From Planctomycetota bacterium (lineage in GTDB: Bacteria; Planctomycetota; Phycisphaerae; Sedimentisphaerales; SM23-30), in contig JAKQBU010000049.1 in NCBI GenBank assembly GCA_029573975.1, positions 1 through 10,283 of the forward strand: a stretch of 10,283 nucleotides of DNA, given 5' to 3'. The notes under the pieces were generated by a model. It was not told the origin of the DNA. It did no database searches and was given only the letters and a program-made list of their open reading frames with translations. Both the position numbers and the translations under genes were made by a program. The first letter of the stretch is position 1; every line of letters starts with the position of its first letter. This document shows, piece by piece, positions 1-7,538 of the stretch.

Positions 1-55
1 ACAGCTTGCGGTGCGGATAAATATTTCTTGCATCAAATTTGGTATGGCCGGCCAT
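1..55 (-). CDS. N-terminus of a reading frame leaving the window, possibly YebC/PmpR family
   Basis: An ATG at 55-53 on the minus strand, 42 bases after the secretin stop, opens a frame to the window edge that reads MAGHTKFDARNIYPHRKL. The opening MAGH[ST]K[WF] is the hallmark start of YebC/PmpR proteins (usually MAGHSKWANIKHRK), which act as translation or transcription factors in the cytoplasm. The next residues fit only if a few are inserted, so the family call is tentative. The only ribosome site candidate is GGG about 9 bases upstream. The start codon lies inside a perfect 14-base palindrome, TATGGCCGGCCATA (43-56). With only 18 codons visible, a chance frame is possible. Confidence 0.45.
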   Translation of the reverse strand, partial: MAGHTKFDARNIYPHRKL

Positions 56-97
56 AACACAAAACCCGATGATGGATTACACCAACCAAGCACCTTC

Positions 98-1633
98 CTA
101 GGGATGGCACCGGTCCACACGGGCCGCACCGAAGGCCGGCGTGCACAATTCCGCATCCGTATTGTCCAGGTGCGTCCGTTCCCGCTCCGTCAGCGCTGAA
201 TCCGTCACCACCACCGGGGTAATGAAGACCACCAGTTCACTGTTGACGGTCTTTTCCCCTTCAAACCGGAACAAAGCCCCGGCCAGCGGAATATCGCCCA
301 GCAGCGGAATCTTGCTCACTTCCGTAATCGAATCCTTCTTCCGCAATCCGCCGATGACCACCACCTGGCCGTCCTGGATCAGAGCCGTCGTTACCGCTTC
401 CCGCGTATCCACTACCGGCTGCGGAAACGTAATGGTGCCCCCATCGCTCGGCATCCCGATCGCCACACTGTCCGTCTGCACGCTGAATTTGGGCCGCAGT
501 TTCAGGCGGATCATTCCGTCCCGGGCTACATGCGGAGTCACCTCCAGTTCCACGCCCACCTCCTTAAAACTGGTCGTGCCGATATTGCCCCCGCCGGAGG
601 TCTGGGTCAGCTCCTGGTACGGCAGTTCCGATACAATCTTGATGTTCGCCGTCTCGTTATCCAGCACCAGGATCCGCGGATTGGCCAGCAGCTTGGCGCT
701 GATCTCATCCTGCTTGGCCGTAAAGGTAGCCTCGATATCGATGCTCTCGTTTAAAATCCCGAAATTCAGCATCCCGCTGCTGGTCTTGTTGGTCCGGGCA
801 ATGGCCGAATCAAACGCCGAATTGATAAAAGGCTGCGTCGGCCCGTGCATGTTCCCATCCGCGTCCACATACGTATTCCGGCCCGCAAACCACTCAATCC
901 CCAAATCAAGCTGGTCGGTGCTGGAAATATCGTATATCCGCGCTTCCACCAGAATCTGAGGCGTCATCCGGTCAATTTCCAGCATAAAATCATCGATGGC
1001 CTTCATCTTATCCTCCACATCCGTAACGATGATATTGCTGGTCCCCGGATTGGATGAAAGACTCCCCTTGTCCGATATAAATTTGGCCAGCGAGGCTTCC
1101 ACCTCTTTCACATCCGCATACGTAATCCGGTACACCTTGCTGATCAGTTGCTGCTTCTGCACCTCAATCGTGGTGAGGGGAACGATGCGAATCATATTTT
1201 CAGTCTCAATATATCCAAAACCGTGCGCTGCCAAAATATTATTCAGCGCCTCCCCCAGCGGAACGTTGTTCAGCATCGCCGTCACTTCCCCCTTCACATC
1301 CGGACTCTTGACAATATCAATCCCGCCCTGATCCGCAAAGGTACGTATCACATCGTCAATCGGAGTGGCCCGAAAATTCACACTGATAATCTTATTCATT
1401 TTTTTCTGCACGACCGTCGAGGGGTTCGCTTCTTCGCTGGCGGCGGCTTCCCCGACAGCAACCGGATTCACGGCCGCGGGGGCGGCAGCCGGCTCCTGAA
1501 CGACAGTCGCTGGTTCCGCTGCCAATGGTTCCGGATTCATCTCCTGCCCCAGGACCGGCAGTGCGGCAAGCCATCCGATAATCCCAAGCATCAGGCGGCC
1601 CCGGCCGTTCCCCATCATATTTCCATTTTTCAT
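98..1633 (-). CDS. pilQ: Outer-membrane secretin (PilQ/GspD family)
   Basis: It forms the outer-membrane ring through which the pilus exits. The 511-residue protein starts at ATG 1633 with AGGA 7 bases upstream. Residues 1-30 are a Sec signal peptide (basic start, LMLGIIGWLAALPVLG). An Ala/Pro/Glu/Val-rich linker spans 31-80. The N0/STN domain is at 82-153 (ISVNFRATPIDDVIRTFADQ and VPLGEALNNILAAHGFGY). An N1-type domain is at 162-225. The secretin core is at about 310-475, with LANPRILVLDNETANI, FKEVGVELEVTPHV, GQVVVIGGL and IPLLGDIPLAGALF, the last being the family's VPxLGDIPxLGxLF motif with Ala for Leu. It lacks the AMIN domains of proteobacterial PilQ, which explains the shorter length. 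Two Cys lie near the C-terminus (497 and 509). TAG is at 100-98. PilQ rather than GspD is inferred from pilMNO in the same operon. Confidence 0.93.
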   Translation of the reverse strand: MKNGNMMGNGRGRLMLGIIGWLAALPVLGQEMNPEPLAAEPATVVQEPAAAPAAVNPVAVGEAAASEEANPSTVVQKKMNKIISVNFRATPIDDVIRTFADQGGIDIVKSPDVKGEVTAMLNNVPLGEALNNILAAHGFGYIETENMIRIVPLTTIEVQKQQLISKVYRITYADVKEVEASLAKFISDKGSLSSNPGTSNIIVTDVEDKMKAIDDFMLEIDRMTPQILVEARIYDISSTDQLDLGIEWFAGRNTYVDADGNMHGPTQPFINSAFDSAIARTNKTSSGMLNFGILNESIDIEATFTAKQDEISAKLLANPRILVLDNETANIKIVSELPYQELTQTSGGGNIGTTSFKEVGVELEVTPHVARDGMIRLKLRPKFSVQTDSVAIGMPSDGGTITFPQPVVDTREAVTTALIQDGQVVVIGGLRKKDSITEVSKIPLLGDIPLAGALFRFEGEKTVNSELVVFITPVVVTDSALTERERTHLDNTDAELCTPAFGAARVDRCHP

Positions 1634-1687
1634 ACGGTAATCCTTTCCATTTTTCCGGATTCGGTATTTTCAAACCCGGGATCTGTT
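1634..1687 (-). other. Short gap before the secretin gene
   Basis: Fifty-four bases separate the PilP-like stop from the secretin ATG. They hold the ribosome site AGGA at 7-base spacing and no clear hairpin, so transcription probably continues through. Confidence 0.5.
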
Positions 1688-2620
1688 TTACTGAACCGTC
1701 TGTTTCCACCTATGGCCATTCATTTCAAATTCAATATAGGTTCGCGCAATTTTCAGAATCGTAACGCCTTGAAGGGTATCGCCTTCATGTATGATATCCG
1801 CACCAATAACGGCCGATGCCTTTTCCTCGCTATACACGATGCCTTTAATCGCAAACTCCGGGATCTCCAGGGCAACCGGCGCTCCCGCACTGGACGAAAG
1901 ACCCATTTCCGCTCCCGGTACGGATTTTGTCAGCACGGGATTCATTGGATTCCGCAGCTGCTCAGGGACCAATTCAGGTTTCTCCCAGCAGACCGGCTGG
2001 GGGGCTGCGGCTAAAACCGCGGTCGCCGCCGAAACCTCACCGCCCGTTTCGGCCGAACTCGTGCTGGGGCCGCTAAAACGAAAATTAAAGGCATTCATCA
2101 ATAAGAATACCAGCAGAACCGCCAGAAATAGGGATAACACCACCATGACCTTATTTCGCCGGTTCCCCGCTCCTGTCGCTGCCTTTCTCGCCGCCGGCGG
2201 GGGAGTTTTACCAGCCGGTTTTTCGCTGCGAACCGGCTCGGCAGCCGGTTCCGCCTCAGCCGGGGTATTATAATTATAGCTCTCCGCCGCCAAATCAACC
2301 GGCGGCAGACTCCTTTCCGCCAAAGGCGAAGAAAAAGAACTCGCTTTATCACAAGTGGGCGTTTCCGGCACGGAAAAATCGGCGAATTCCACCGGCTCTG
2401 CCGCCGGCACGAATGGCTCCTGGCACGCCGAAGAAAAAGCCGCTTCCCCTTCGCCCGCGGAAACTTCCGCCGCCGGCGATTCCTCGGAAATCGCCCCCTC
2501 TTCCCTCTGCGCCCCTTCTACAGGGTTCCTGCGCAGTTCGGAGGGATTCTCGTTGGGGTACGGGACTCCGTCAAATATTGACGAGATCTGCTTGTGCAGT
2601 CCGGATTTTCGCTTTGCCAT
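1688..2620 (-). CDS. Bitopic protein with PilP/GspB/GspC-like periplasmic domain
   Basis: A 310-residue protein taking the place of PilP between the PilNO complex and the secretin. Residues 1-155 are cytoplasmic and probably disordered, rich in Pro, Ala and Glu, after a basic start (MAKRKSGLHKQISSIFDGVP). One membrane helix follows (VMVVLSLFLAVLLVFLLMNAF, about 158-178), then a Ser/Ala/Pro-rich linker, then a compact C-terminal domain (255-308) beginning FAIKGIVYSEEKASAVIG, with EGDTLQGVTILKI. This has the strand pattern of the homology region of GspC, PilP and GspB, which contacts the N0 domain of secretins. There is no lipobox Cys, unlike classical PilP. Start ATG 2620 lies inside the ParA gene (50-base overlap) with AGAG about 7 bases upstream. 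TAA is at 1690-1688. The function as secretin tether is inferred from domain and position. Confidence 0.75.
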   Translation of the reverse strand: MAKRKSGLHKQISSIFDGVPYPNENPSELRRNPVEGAQREEGAISEESPAAEVSAGEGEAAFSSACQEPFVPAAEPVEFADFSVPETPTCDKASSFSSPLAERSLPPVDLAAESYNYNTPAEAEPAAEPVRSEKPAGKTPPPAARKAATGAGNRRNKVMVVLSLFLAVLLVFLLMNAFNFRFSGPSTSSAETGGEVSAATAVLAAAPQPVCWEKPELVPEQLRNPMNPVLTKSVPGAEMGLSSSAGAPVALEIPEFAIKGIVYSEEKASAVIGADIIHEGDTLQGVTILKIARTYIEFEMNGHRWKQTVQ

Positions 2621-3392
2621 ATTCTATCTCTTCCGCTAATTGCCTGTAATCTTCCGCTCCTGTACAATCCGGAGCATAGACCTGAATCGGCTCCCCCATA
2701 CTCGGCGCCTCCGCCAGACGAACCGTCTTACGGATGACTGTATCAAATACTAACTCCCCGAAATAATTGCGCATCTGCTGTTCAATGTCATGGCTGAGCT
2801 TGGTGCGGCTTTCCACAAAGGTCAGCAGCAAACCCAGAATCTTTAAATCCGGGTTAAACCGTTCCCGGATAATCTGTACCGTCTCCAGCAGTTGTTTCAG
2901 GCCCTCCACCGCATAATACTGCGTTTGAATCGGAATCAGCAGCTCCGTACCGGCCGCCAGCGCATTGATCGTCAAAAGACTCAGCGACGGCGAACAATCG
3001 ATCAGGCAATACGCATAGCCGCCCGCCAGCCGCTCCAGCCGGCGGCGCAATACCGATTCTCTCTCCGGCCACCCCATGATCTCCCCCTCCGCCCCGGAGA
3101 GCAATACATTGCTGGGAACCAGGTCCAGATGGGGATACCGGGTCCGCAGAATTACCTCTTCCCAACCCGTCTGCTCCCGCACCAGCAGATCATACAGACT
3201 TCGCTGCAATTCATAGGGATTCACTCCGACCCCGAGAGTCGCATGCCCCTGCGAATCCATATCCAGCAGCAGCACCGAATTCCCTCTCTCCGCCAGCGCC
3301 GCCGCCAGATTGACCGCTGTCGTGGTCTTCCCGCAGCCGCCTTTGTGATTGGAAACCGCTATGATTTTCATCGTATCGTCTTGTATTGCCAT
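2571..3392 (-). CDS. ParA/Soj-family ATPase inside the pilus operon
   Basis: A 273-residue P-loop ATPase of the ParA/MinD superfamily. The deviant Walker A is KGGCGKTT (17-24) with the signature Lys17; LLLDMDSQGHAT (41-52) is the A' motif. CLIDCSPSLSLLTINALAA (129-147) is the Walker B region, and IRKTVRLAEAPSMGEPIQVY (220-239) with GAEDYRQLAEEI is the ParA C-terminal signature. The match is to Soj-type ParA, which dimerises with ATP and binds DNA non-specifically, rather than MinD, since no amphipathic C-terminal membrane helix is visible. No parB is seen here. Lying between pilO and the PilP-like gene, it probably positions pilus machinery, an inference by analogy with ParA-like proteins that place polar organelles and with TadZ. 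The start may be ATG 3392 (GGGA 9 bases upstream) or Met8 at 3371. It ends in TGA at 2573-2571 and overlaps the next gene by 50 bases. Confidence 0.92.
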   Translation of the reverse strand: MAIQDDTMKIIAVSNHKGGCGKTTTAVNLAAALAERGNSVLLLDMDSQGHATLGVGVNPYELQRSLYDLLVREQTGWEEVILRTRYPHLDLVPSNVLLSGAEGEIMGWPERESVLRRRLERLAGGYAYCLIDCSPSLSLLTINALAAGTELLIPIQTQYYAVEGLKQLLETVQIIRERFNPDLKILGLLLTFVESRTKLSHDIEQQMRNYFGELVFDTVIRKTVRLAEAPSMGEPIQVYAPDCTGAEDYRQLAEEIEYGKAKIRTAQADLVNI

Positions 3393-3426
3393 ATCTCAAT
3401 ATCCCGACTTTCTAAAATTAGCCGAT

Positions 3427-4020
3427 TTACTTCCGGGCCTCTGGCGCCTGGCTGTCCGCCGTTTTCTTCCGGCCAAAACAGGCCAGCTCCATATCCGCTT
3501 TTACCTCCGCCGGATTTTCATCGTCACGATGAGCGGCAAATTGATCCACAAAAATAACCGGCCGGCTCCGCTCCAGCACATTGACGAATTTCACAAAATC
3601 GATAAAATCCGCCTGAAAGGAAATACGGATTCTCTGCTCAGTCAGAAATTCGCACTTTTCATAATCCGCGTCGCTCCCGTATTTCACCGTGCTGCTGGTG
3701 AAATTTTTCAGGTTTTGTTCCCGCGCCATCTCATTCACCGCAAACGTAATCCCGCTGGAATCGGTAAAATCCCCCACCATTTCCATCCGCTGCTGATCCA
3801 GGCTTTCCACTTGCTGCGTCCGTTTTTCACGGCTGGTCGGCATACTCGCCAGGCGGAGATCCTGCCGTCTTTGCTCTTCCTCTTCCACCTGCTTTTGCGC
3901 CGCCTGCAATGCATTCTGCTGGGGCATCAGCACCAGGGCATACAGAGCTCCCAGCACACCCAGGCCCAACACCCATACCAGAATGATAATCTGTAATTTT
4001 TTCTTGTCTGCTTCGGTCAT
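3427..4020 (-). CDS. pilO: PilO-like type IV pilus alignment protein
   Basis: A bitopic protein of 197 residues that forms the PilN-PilO heterodimer linking the cytoplasmic ring to the secretin. It has a short basic N-terminus (TEADKKKLQ), one membrane helix (IIILVWVLGLGVLGALYALV, 11-30), then a charged coiled coil rich in Gln and Glu (about 35-82). The globular part carries ISFQADFIDFVKFVNVLERS (133-152), which matches the PilO pattern of a strand followed by a helix. The last 15 residues are basic and probably disordered. Start ATG 4020 has AGGTG a few bases upstream, and TAA is at 3429-3427. Position after pilM and pilN, size and topology make the call; sequence similarity within PilO is always low. 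Confidence 0.85.
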   Translation of the reverse strand: MTEADKKKLQIIILVWVLGLGVLGALYALVLMPQQNALQAAQKQVEEEEQRRQDLRLASMPTSREKRTQQVESLDQQRMEMVGDFTDSSGITFAVNEMAREQNLKNFTSSTVKYGSDADYEKCEFLTEQRIRISFQADFIDFVKFVNVLERSRPVIFVDQFAAHRDDENPAEVKADMELACFGRKKTADSQAPEARK

Positions 4021-4038
4021 GGATCACCTGTTTAAATC

Positions 4039-4674
4039 TTACCTGGCTCGTTTAAAAACACAATCTATTTGATAACGCATGTTGTTGTCGCTGTCATTGT
4101 CCTCGTTCTGTTTGGATACCACGGTCATTTCATCAATTTGAGAAGCCAAAAAATCCGAGGTTCTCAAGGAATGCACAAATTCCTGAATAATCGCGTTGGC
4201 CTCCAGGCCCTGATTGCTCTCCGTGCCGATTTCCAGCGTATATTGATACCAGGTAACATCCACCGGTTTGCCTTCGGCGTTCTGCTCTCTTTGCCGGAGA
4301 GATTGACGCTGCACGGCCAGATGGTTCAGAATCAGCGTTTCCGGCAGGGTTTCGATTACCTCCACCAGCACCGGAGTCCATTGCCGGTGGTAGAAAACGG
4401 ATTGCGATACTTCCGTCAAAATCCCCTGGATGGTATTCTGCTGCTGCTGGTTTTCCTGGATAAAATGCGCTACCTCCACAAATTCCGCATCTTCCGTGTA
4501 AGAAACCAGTTTCGTATGAAGCTGATGGATAATCACCTGATTGCTGACATAAGAACCCGCCAGAGCGACCGCCGCGATGACCAGGACCGAAAAGGGGATA
4601 CTGGATCGGATAATATGCAGCGGCTTGCTTTTAACGGGAATTCCTTCTCCCTTAAGTAGATCTATAGTGTACAT
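4039..4674 (-). CDS. pilN: PilN-like type IV pilus alignment protein
   Basis: A bitopic inner-membrane protein of 211 residues that binds PilM through its cytoplasmic tail and PilO in the periplasm. The tail YTIDLLKGEGIPVKSK (2-17) corresponds to the INLLP-type PilM-binding motif of PilN, here with Asp and Lys replacing Asn and Pro. One membrane helix follows (SIPFSVLVIAAVALAGSYV, about 25-43), then a coiled-coil stretch (50-95), then VLVEVIETLPETLILNHLAV (102-121), which is the usual PilN signature. A ferredoxin-like C-terminal domain and an acidic Asp/Asn-rich segment (191-198) complete it. Start ATG 4674 lies one base after the pilM stop, with GAGG inside the end of pilM. It ends in TAA at 4041-4039, 18 bases before pilO. 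Identity rests on topology, length and neighbours more than on a strong motif. Confidence 0.85.
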   Translation of the reverse strand: MYTIDLLKGEGIPVKSKPLHIIRSSIPFSVLVIAAVALAGSYVSNQVIIHQLHTKLVSYTEDAEFVEVAHFIQENQQQQNTIQGILTEVSQSVFYHRQWTPVLVEVIETLPETLILNHLAVQRQSLRQREQNAEGKPVDVTWYQYTLEIGTESNQGLEANAIIQEFVHSLRTSDFLASQIDEMTVVSKQNEDNDSDNNMRYQIDCVFKRAR

Positions 4675-4675
4675 A

Positions 4676-5746
4676 TTAAATGGACCTCATGGCTAAACCG
4701 GCCGCCACCGCAAAGGCCGGACCGGACTGCTGGATAAAATCCGCCCCCGTCACATTCTTCCCGCAGGAAATCTGGTCAAACGGATTCCACCGGACCACTG
4801 CTTCCGGCAGTTCGCTGTCCAGATATTCCAGAAATCCGGGAACCAGCGCAAATCCGCCGCTGACCAAAACCGTTTCCGTCTGGGCAAAGCCAATATGCGC
4901 TTTATAATAACGGATGGTTTCCGAAATGTCCGACAGCAGGTTTTGGCAAGCCCTTTTCAGCCGCCCGGCCAGTTCCGGATTCCCGCCCGCCGCCTGCCGC
5001 GGATCCCGCAGACAGGCCCTAACCTGCTCCGGCGTCATCTGGCTTTCTTGGGCGATCTGCTCGATCATCGTGGACCCGGCCTGGGGCAAATCCCGCATAA
5101 ATGGAATCCCGTCCCCAGCGGTTATGACAACATTCGAATACTTCGCTCCCACATTCACCAAAACCAGCGCCTGCCCCGGCGGAATCCGCCGGTAACTGCG
5201 AAGGCCGTTCAGCAAGGCCAGACTTTCCGTATCCATAATCGCACAATTCAAACCGGCGCTCTTGACCAGCATTTGTTTGGCTTTGATGGTCTTGTTCGGA
5301 GCCGCTACCAGGATCCCCGTGGTTTTCTTCTCCGCCACCGCCACATTTCCACTTCCACCCTCCGATGAATTCCGGAAAGGAATCTGATTATACACCACTA
5401 CGCCCTGTTCCATCTCAAACGGGCATACCTGGGCCGCTTCCATCCGGACCGCCGGCTCGATTTCCTCCTCCGGCAATTCCGGAAAACTGAAATTCCGCAC
5501 GATCACCTCAGACCCGCTGACCCCGCACACGGCATGACGAGTCTTGATCTTGGCCGATTCCACACATTCCCGGATGGCCGCCACCGCGTTATTCCGAAAT
5601 CGCTCCGGATCCCGATCCGGTGAAATGTCCGTGCGCCAAACCGCCTGCACCAGATAGTCCTCCCCCGTTTTTTGCAGTTGAACCAGTTTAACCGCCGCCG
5701 TGCCGATATCCAGTCCGAATGATTCTCGTTTGGTATAATGAAACAT
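4676..5746 (-). CDS. pilM: Type IV pilus assembly ATPase-fold protein PilM
   Basis: An actin/FtsA-like cytoplasmic protein that binds the N-terminal tail of PilN and links the assembly platform to the trans-envelope complex. Of 356 residues, FGLDIGTAAVKLVQLQ (10-25) is the phosphate-1 motif. NFSFPELPEEEIEPAVRMEA with QVCPFEM (85-112) is the typical PilM segment, LVNVGAKYSNVVI (196-208) is phosphate-2, and VLVSGGFALVPGF (293-305) is the adenosine motif. I chose ATG 5746-5744 because AGGTG (5759-5755) lies 8 bases upstream and PilM proteins begin near this point. A longer frame starts at 5785 with 13 more residues, but it would overlap the preceding stop and has no clear ribosome site. TAA at 4678-4676 is separated from the pilN ATG by one base (TAATATG), so the two genes are translationally coupled. 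Confidence 0.93.
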   Translation of the reverse strand: MFHYTKRESFGLDIGTAAVKLVQLQKTGEDYLVQAVWRTDISPDRDPERFRNNAVAAIRECVESAKIKTRHAVCGVSGSEVIVRNFSFPELPEEEIEPAVRMEAAQVCPFEMEQGVVVYNQIPFRNSSEGGSGNVAVAEKKTTGILVAAPNKTIKAKQMLVKSAGLNCAIMDTESLALLNGLRSYRRIPPGQALVLVNVGAKYSNVVITAGDGIPFMRDLPQAGSTMIEQIAQESQMTPEQVRACLRDPRQAAGGNPELAGRLKRACQNLLSDISETIRYYKAHIGFAQTETVLVSGGFALVPGFLEYLDSELPEAVVRWNPFDQISCGKNVTGADFIQQSGPAFAVAAGLAMRSI

Positions 5747-5754
5747 AGTTCTTT

Positions 5755-5759
5755 CACCT
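5755..5759 (-). promoter_or_regulatory. Ribosome binding site deciding the pilM start
   Basis: AGGTG on the minus strand, 8 bases before ATG 5746-5744. It favours the shorter PilM, beginning MFHYTKRESFGLDIG, over the in-frame ATG at 5785. Confidence 0.7.
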
Positions 5760-5771
5760 GAGCTTGTTGTA

Positions 5772-7529
5772 TTAGCGATAATCATACCAGCCGGCCGGGG
5801 CGGGTATAAATTTCCCCCGCAGCCAGATATCGCTGGGTAAAACTCCTTCCATCATCCGCAAATCATGGTAATAGATTTTGCGAAAACCATCCGTCCCCAC
5901 CTGGGCTACGACGCTCCGGATGACTTCCGTAATCGTACCTCGAATAATCAGGTCATCCTGGGACCCGCTGGTTTCCTTGCGCCCGCCATACGATCCGCGC
6001 TTGACATTTTCCGCTCCAAAACCGCCCCCCCCGATAATCATCGCCGCTTCGATAATCACCGGATCCGGCAAATGCCGGTGATAACTCCCTGCCGGATACC
6101 CCGAATCCCGCAGGCTGATCGGTTCATACACCGCACTCCCGCCGCCTATCGCGGTAGGCCCGCCCAGGGTTTCAATCAATCCCGGATCCACCACTCGTAT
6201 CACACCCTGGGTTAAGAGCCCGATGGAATTCGGATTATCATCCCCCGGCATCCCGTTCCCGTTCCGGGGGTAATAGGTGCCTGCATTATCGTAATCCGAT
6301 ACTTCCAGCGAATCCGCAATCCAAATGTTGCCGGTCGCCACGACAATCATTTTCCCCTGCACCGTGTTCAGGCGGGCGGCGTTCAAACTCGCAGCATTTT
6401 CGATTTTGCTGCCAATAATCACATTCCCGTTCACAAAAATCTGGCCGCACGGCGGCGCCTGGGTGCTGCCGTAATACGGCGATACCTCCGTGGCGGTCAT
6501 CGGTACCACAAACCGCTGCCCGGTTGCCACCGCGTTTTGCGGAATGTAATGATACCCGTAAATATAATACCGGTTGAATTGGGTCGCATCCGTCCCCGGT
6601 ACAACCCGGAAATCCCACGTGTTGTTGGAGGAGGATTGCCGATACCCGCGCACGGAACAGTGGTTGGTAATCTCCACATATCCGATGCCGTCGGCCCCCC
6701 GGTAAAATTCCAGTTGGACCGCCGCCTGGGCATTGGTTACGGCCGCATTGGCCGCCGGCGTAAAAACAAACTGAGCCTTGGTGGTAGATTGAAATCGGTT
6801 CATTTTGCTTTGGATAACCGCTTCATTCGTCACTTTACAATCCGGCTGATTAAAATAAATACCGGACTGAAATAAATTCATAATGCTGGACGGGTATTTG
6901 CTGCCTTTGGACTCCCCCATCTCCACGACCTGGAGAAACTGCGGTGTGCCGCTGATATGGATATCCCGTTCACTGTCATCGGGATTGCCGTAGCAATTGA
7001 TATGAATGGGGATATCGATGACTTCCCCCGTGGCAAAATTCACCGGAGACGTGGAGGCCGAACCGCTCGGAACCCGGCACATACCCATGTCCCAGCCGGT
7101 TGACCCCTGCAATAAATACACATCCGCCGTCCGGTTGTAAATCCCGGCATGGCCATTCGATATCACCCGGTACACCAGCCGGGAACCGATATAATCATGA
7201 ATATCCACAGAATAATCGCAGGTACTGTTGCTGAACGTTTCTACCCCCGTGTGGGGCCCCCCTTGCAGCGAATTCAGCAGATCCGGCTGCTGGCACATCC
7301 AATACACCGCACGCTCCAGGCCCGCTTCCGCCGCCAGCAGCGCCACCGTTTCATTTTTTTCCTTTTTGGCCGCCTGCCGGATTCCCAGCGACAAACTCAT
7401 CAATCCCCCGCCGATCAGCATCAGAATGATTACCCCCGCCAGAACCAACGGCAGCACCGATCCCCGCGGCGCCCGTTTTCTTCCGGGTCGAATCCCTTGT
7501 GTCTCAGCTATTTTTTCCATATTCGCCAT
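5772..7529 (-). CDS. Large PilX-like pilus-associated protein (585 aa)
   Basis: A large exported protein following two minor prepilins, in the operon position of PilX/GspK. The N-terminus is basic (PGRKRAPRG), followed by SVLPLVLAGVIILMLIGGGL, a helix of PilX N-terminal type. RG before the helix could be a prepilin peptidase site, but Glu+5 is missing, as it also is in GspK, so processing is uncertain. Residues 62-80 (VALLAAEAGLERAVYWMCQ) match the helix seen in PilX-like proteins. The rest is a long Gly/Asn/Thr-rich beta domain, including FVNGNVIIGS (365-374) and MIVVATGNIWIADSL (394-408), a pattern known from large surface pilin-like proteins with parallel beta structure. There are several Cys. 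It is roughly three times the length of proteobacterial PilX, so a tip or adhesin role is plausible but inferred. Start ATG 7529 is adjacent to GGGA; Met4 at 7520 is better spaced from it and may be the true start. The stop is TAA at 5774-5772. Confidence 0.8.
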   Translation of the reverse strand: MANMEKIAETQGIRPGRKRAPRGSVLPLVLAGVIILMLIGGGLMSLSLGIRQAAKKEKNETVALLAAEAGLERAVYWMCQQPDLLNSLQGGPHTGVETFSNSTCDYSVDIHDYIGSRLVYRVISNGHAGIYNRTADVYLLQGSTGWDMGMCRVPSGSASTSPVNFATGEVIDIPIHINCYGNPDDSERDIHISGTPQFLQVVEMGESKGSKYPSSIMNLFQSGIYFNQPDCKVTNEAVIQSKMNRFQSTTKAQFVFTPAANAAVTNAQAAVQLEFYRGADGIGYVEITNHCSVRGYRQSSSNNTWDFRVVPGTDATQFNRYYIYGYHYIPQNAVATGQRFVVPMTATEVSPYYGSTQAPPCGQIFVNGNVIIGSKIENAASLNAARLNTVQGKMIVVATGNIWIADSLEVSDYDNAGTYYPRNGNGMPGDDNPNSIGLLTQGVIRVVDPGLIETLGGPTAIGGGSAVYEPISLRDSGYPAGSYHRHLPDPVIIEAAMIIGGGGFGAENVKRGSYGGRKETSGSQDDLIIRGTITEVIRSVVAQVGTDGFRKIYYHDLRMMEGVLPSDIWLRGKFIPAPAGWYDYR

Positions 7530-7538
7530 TCCCGATTT

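Noticed and set aside
43..56. The palindrome TATGGCCGGCCATA as the operon terminator.
   Set aside because: A perfect palindrome with no loop gives only a short stem, no T tract follows, and it contains the start codon of a plausible next gene.
141..959. Long open frame on the plus strand opposite the secretin (about 270 codons).
   Set aside because: It is antisense to a confidently recognised secretin, has no recognisable domains and is a by-product of that gene's codon usage.
2571..3392. The ATPase as MinD or as a chromosome-partition ParA of a parAB operon.
   Set aside because: No C-terminal MinD membrane helix and no MinC, MinE or ParB neighbour is present; both flanks are pilus genes.
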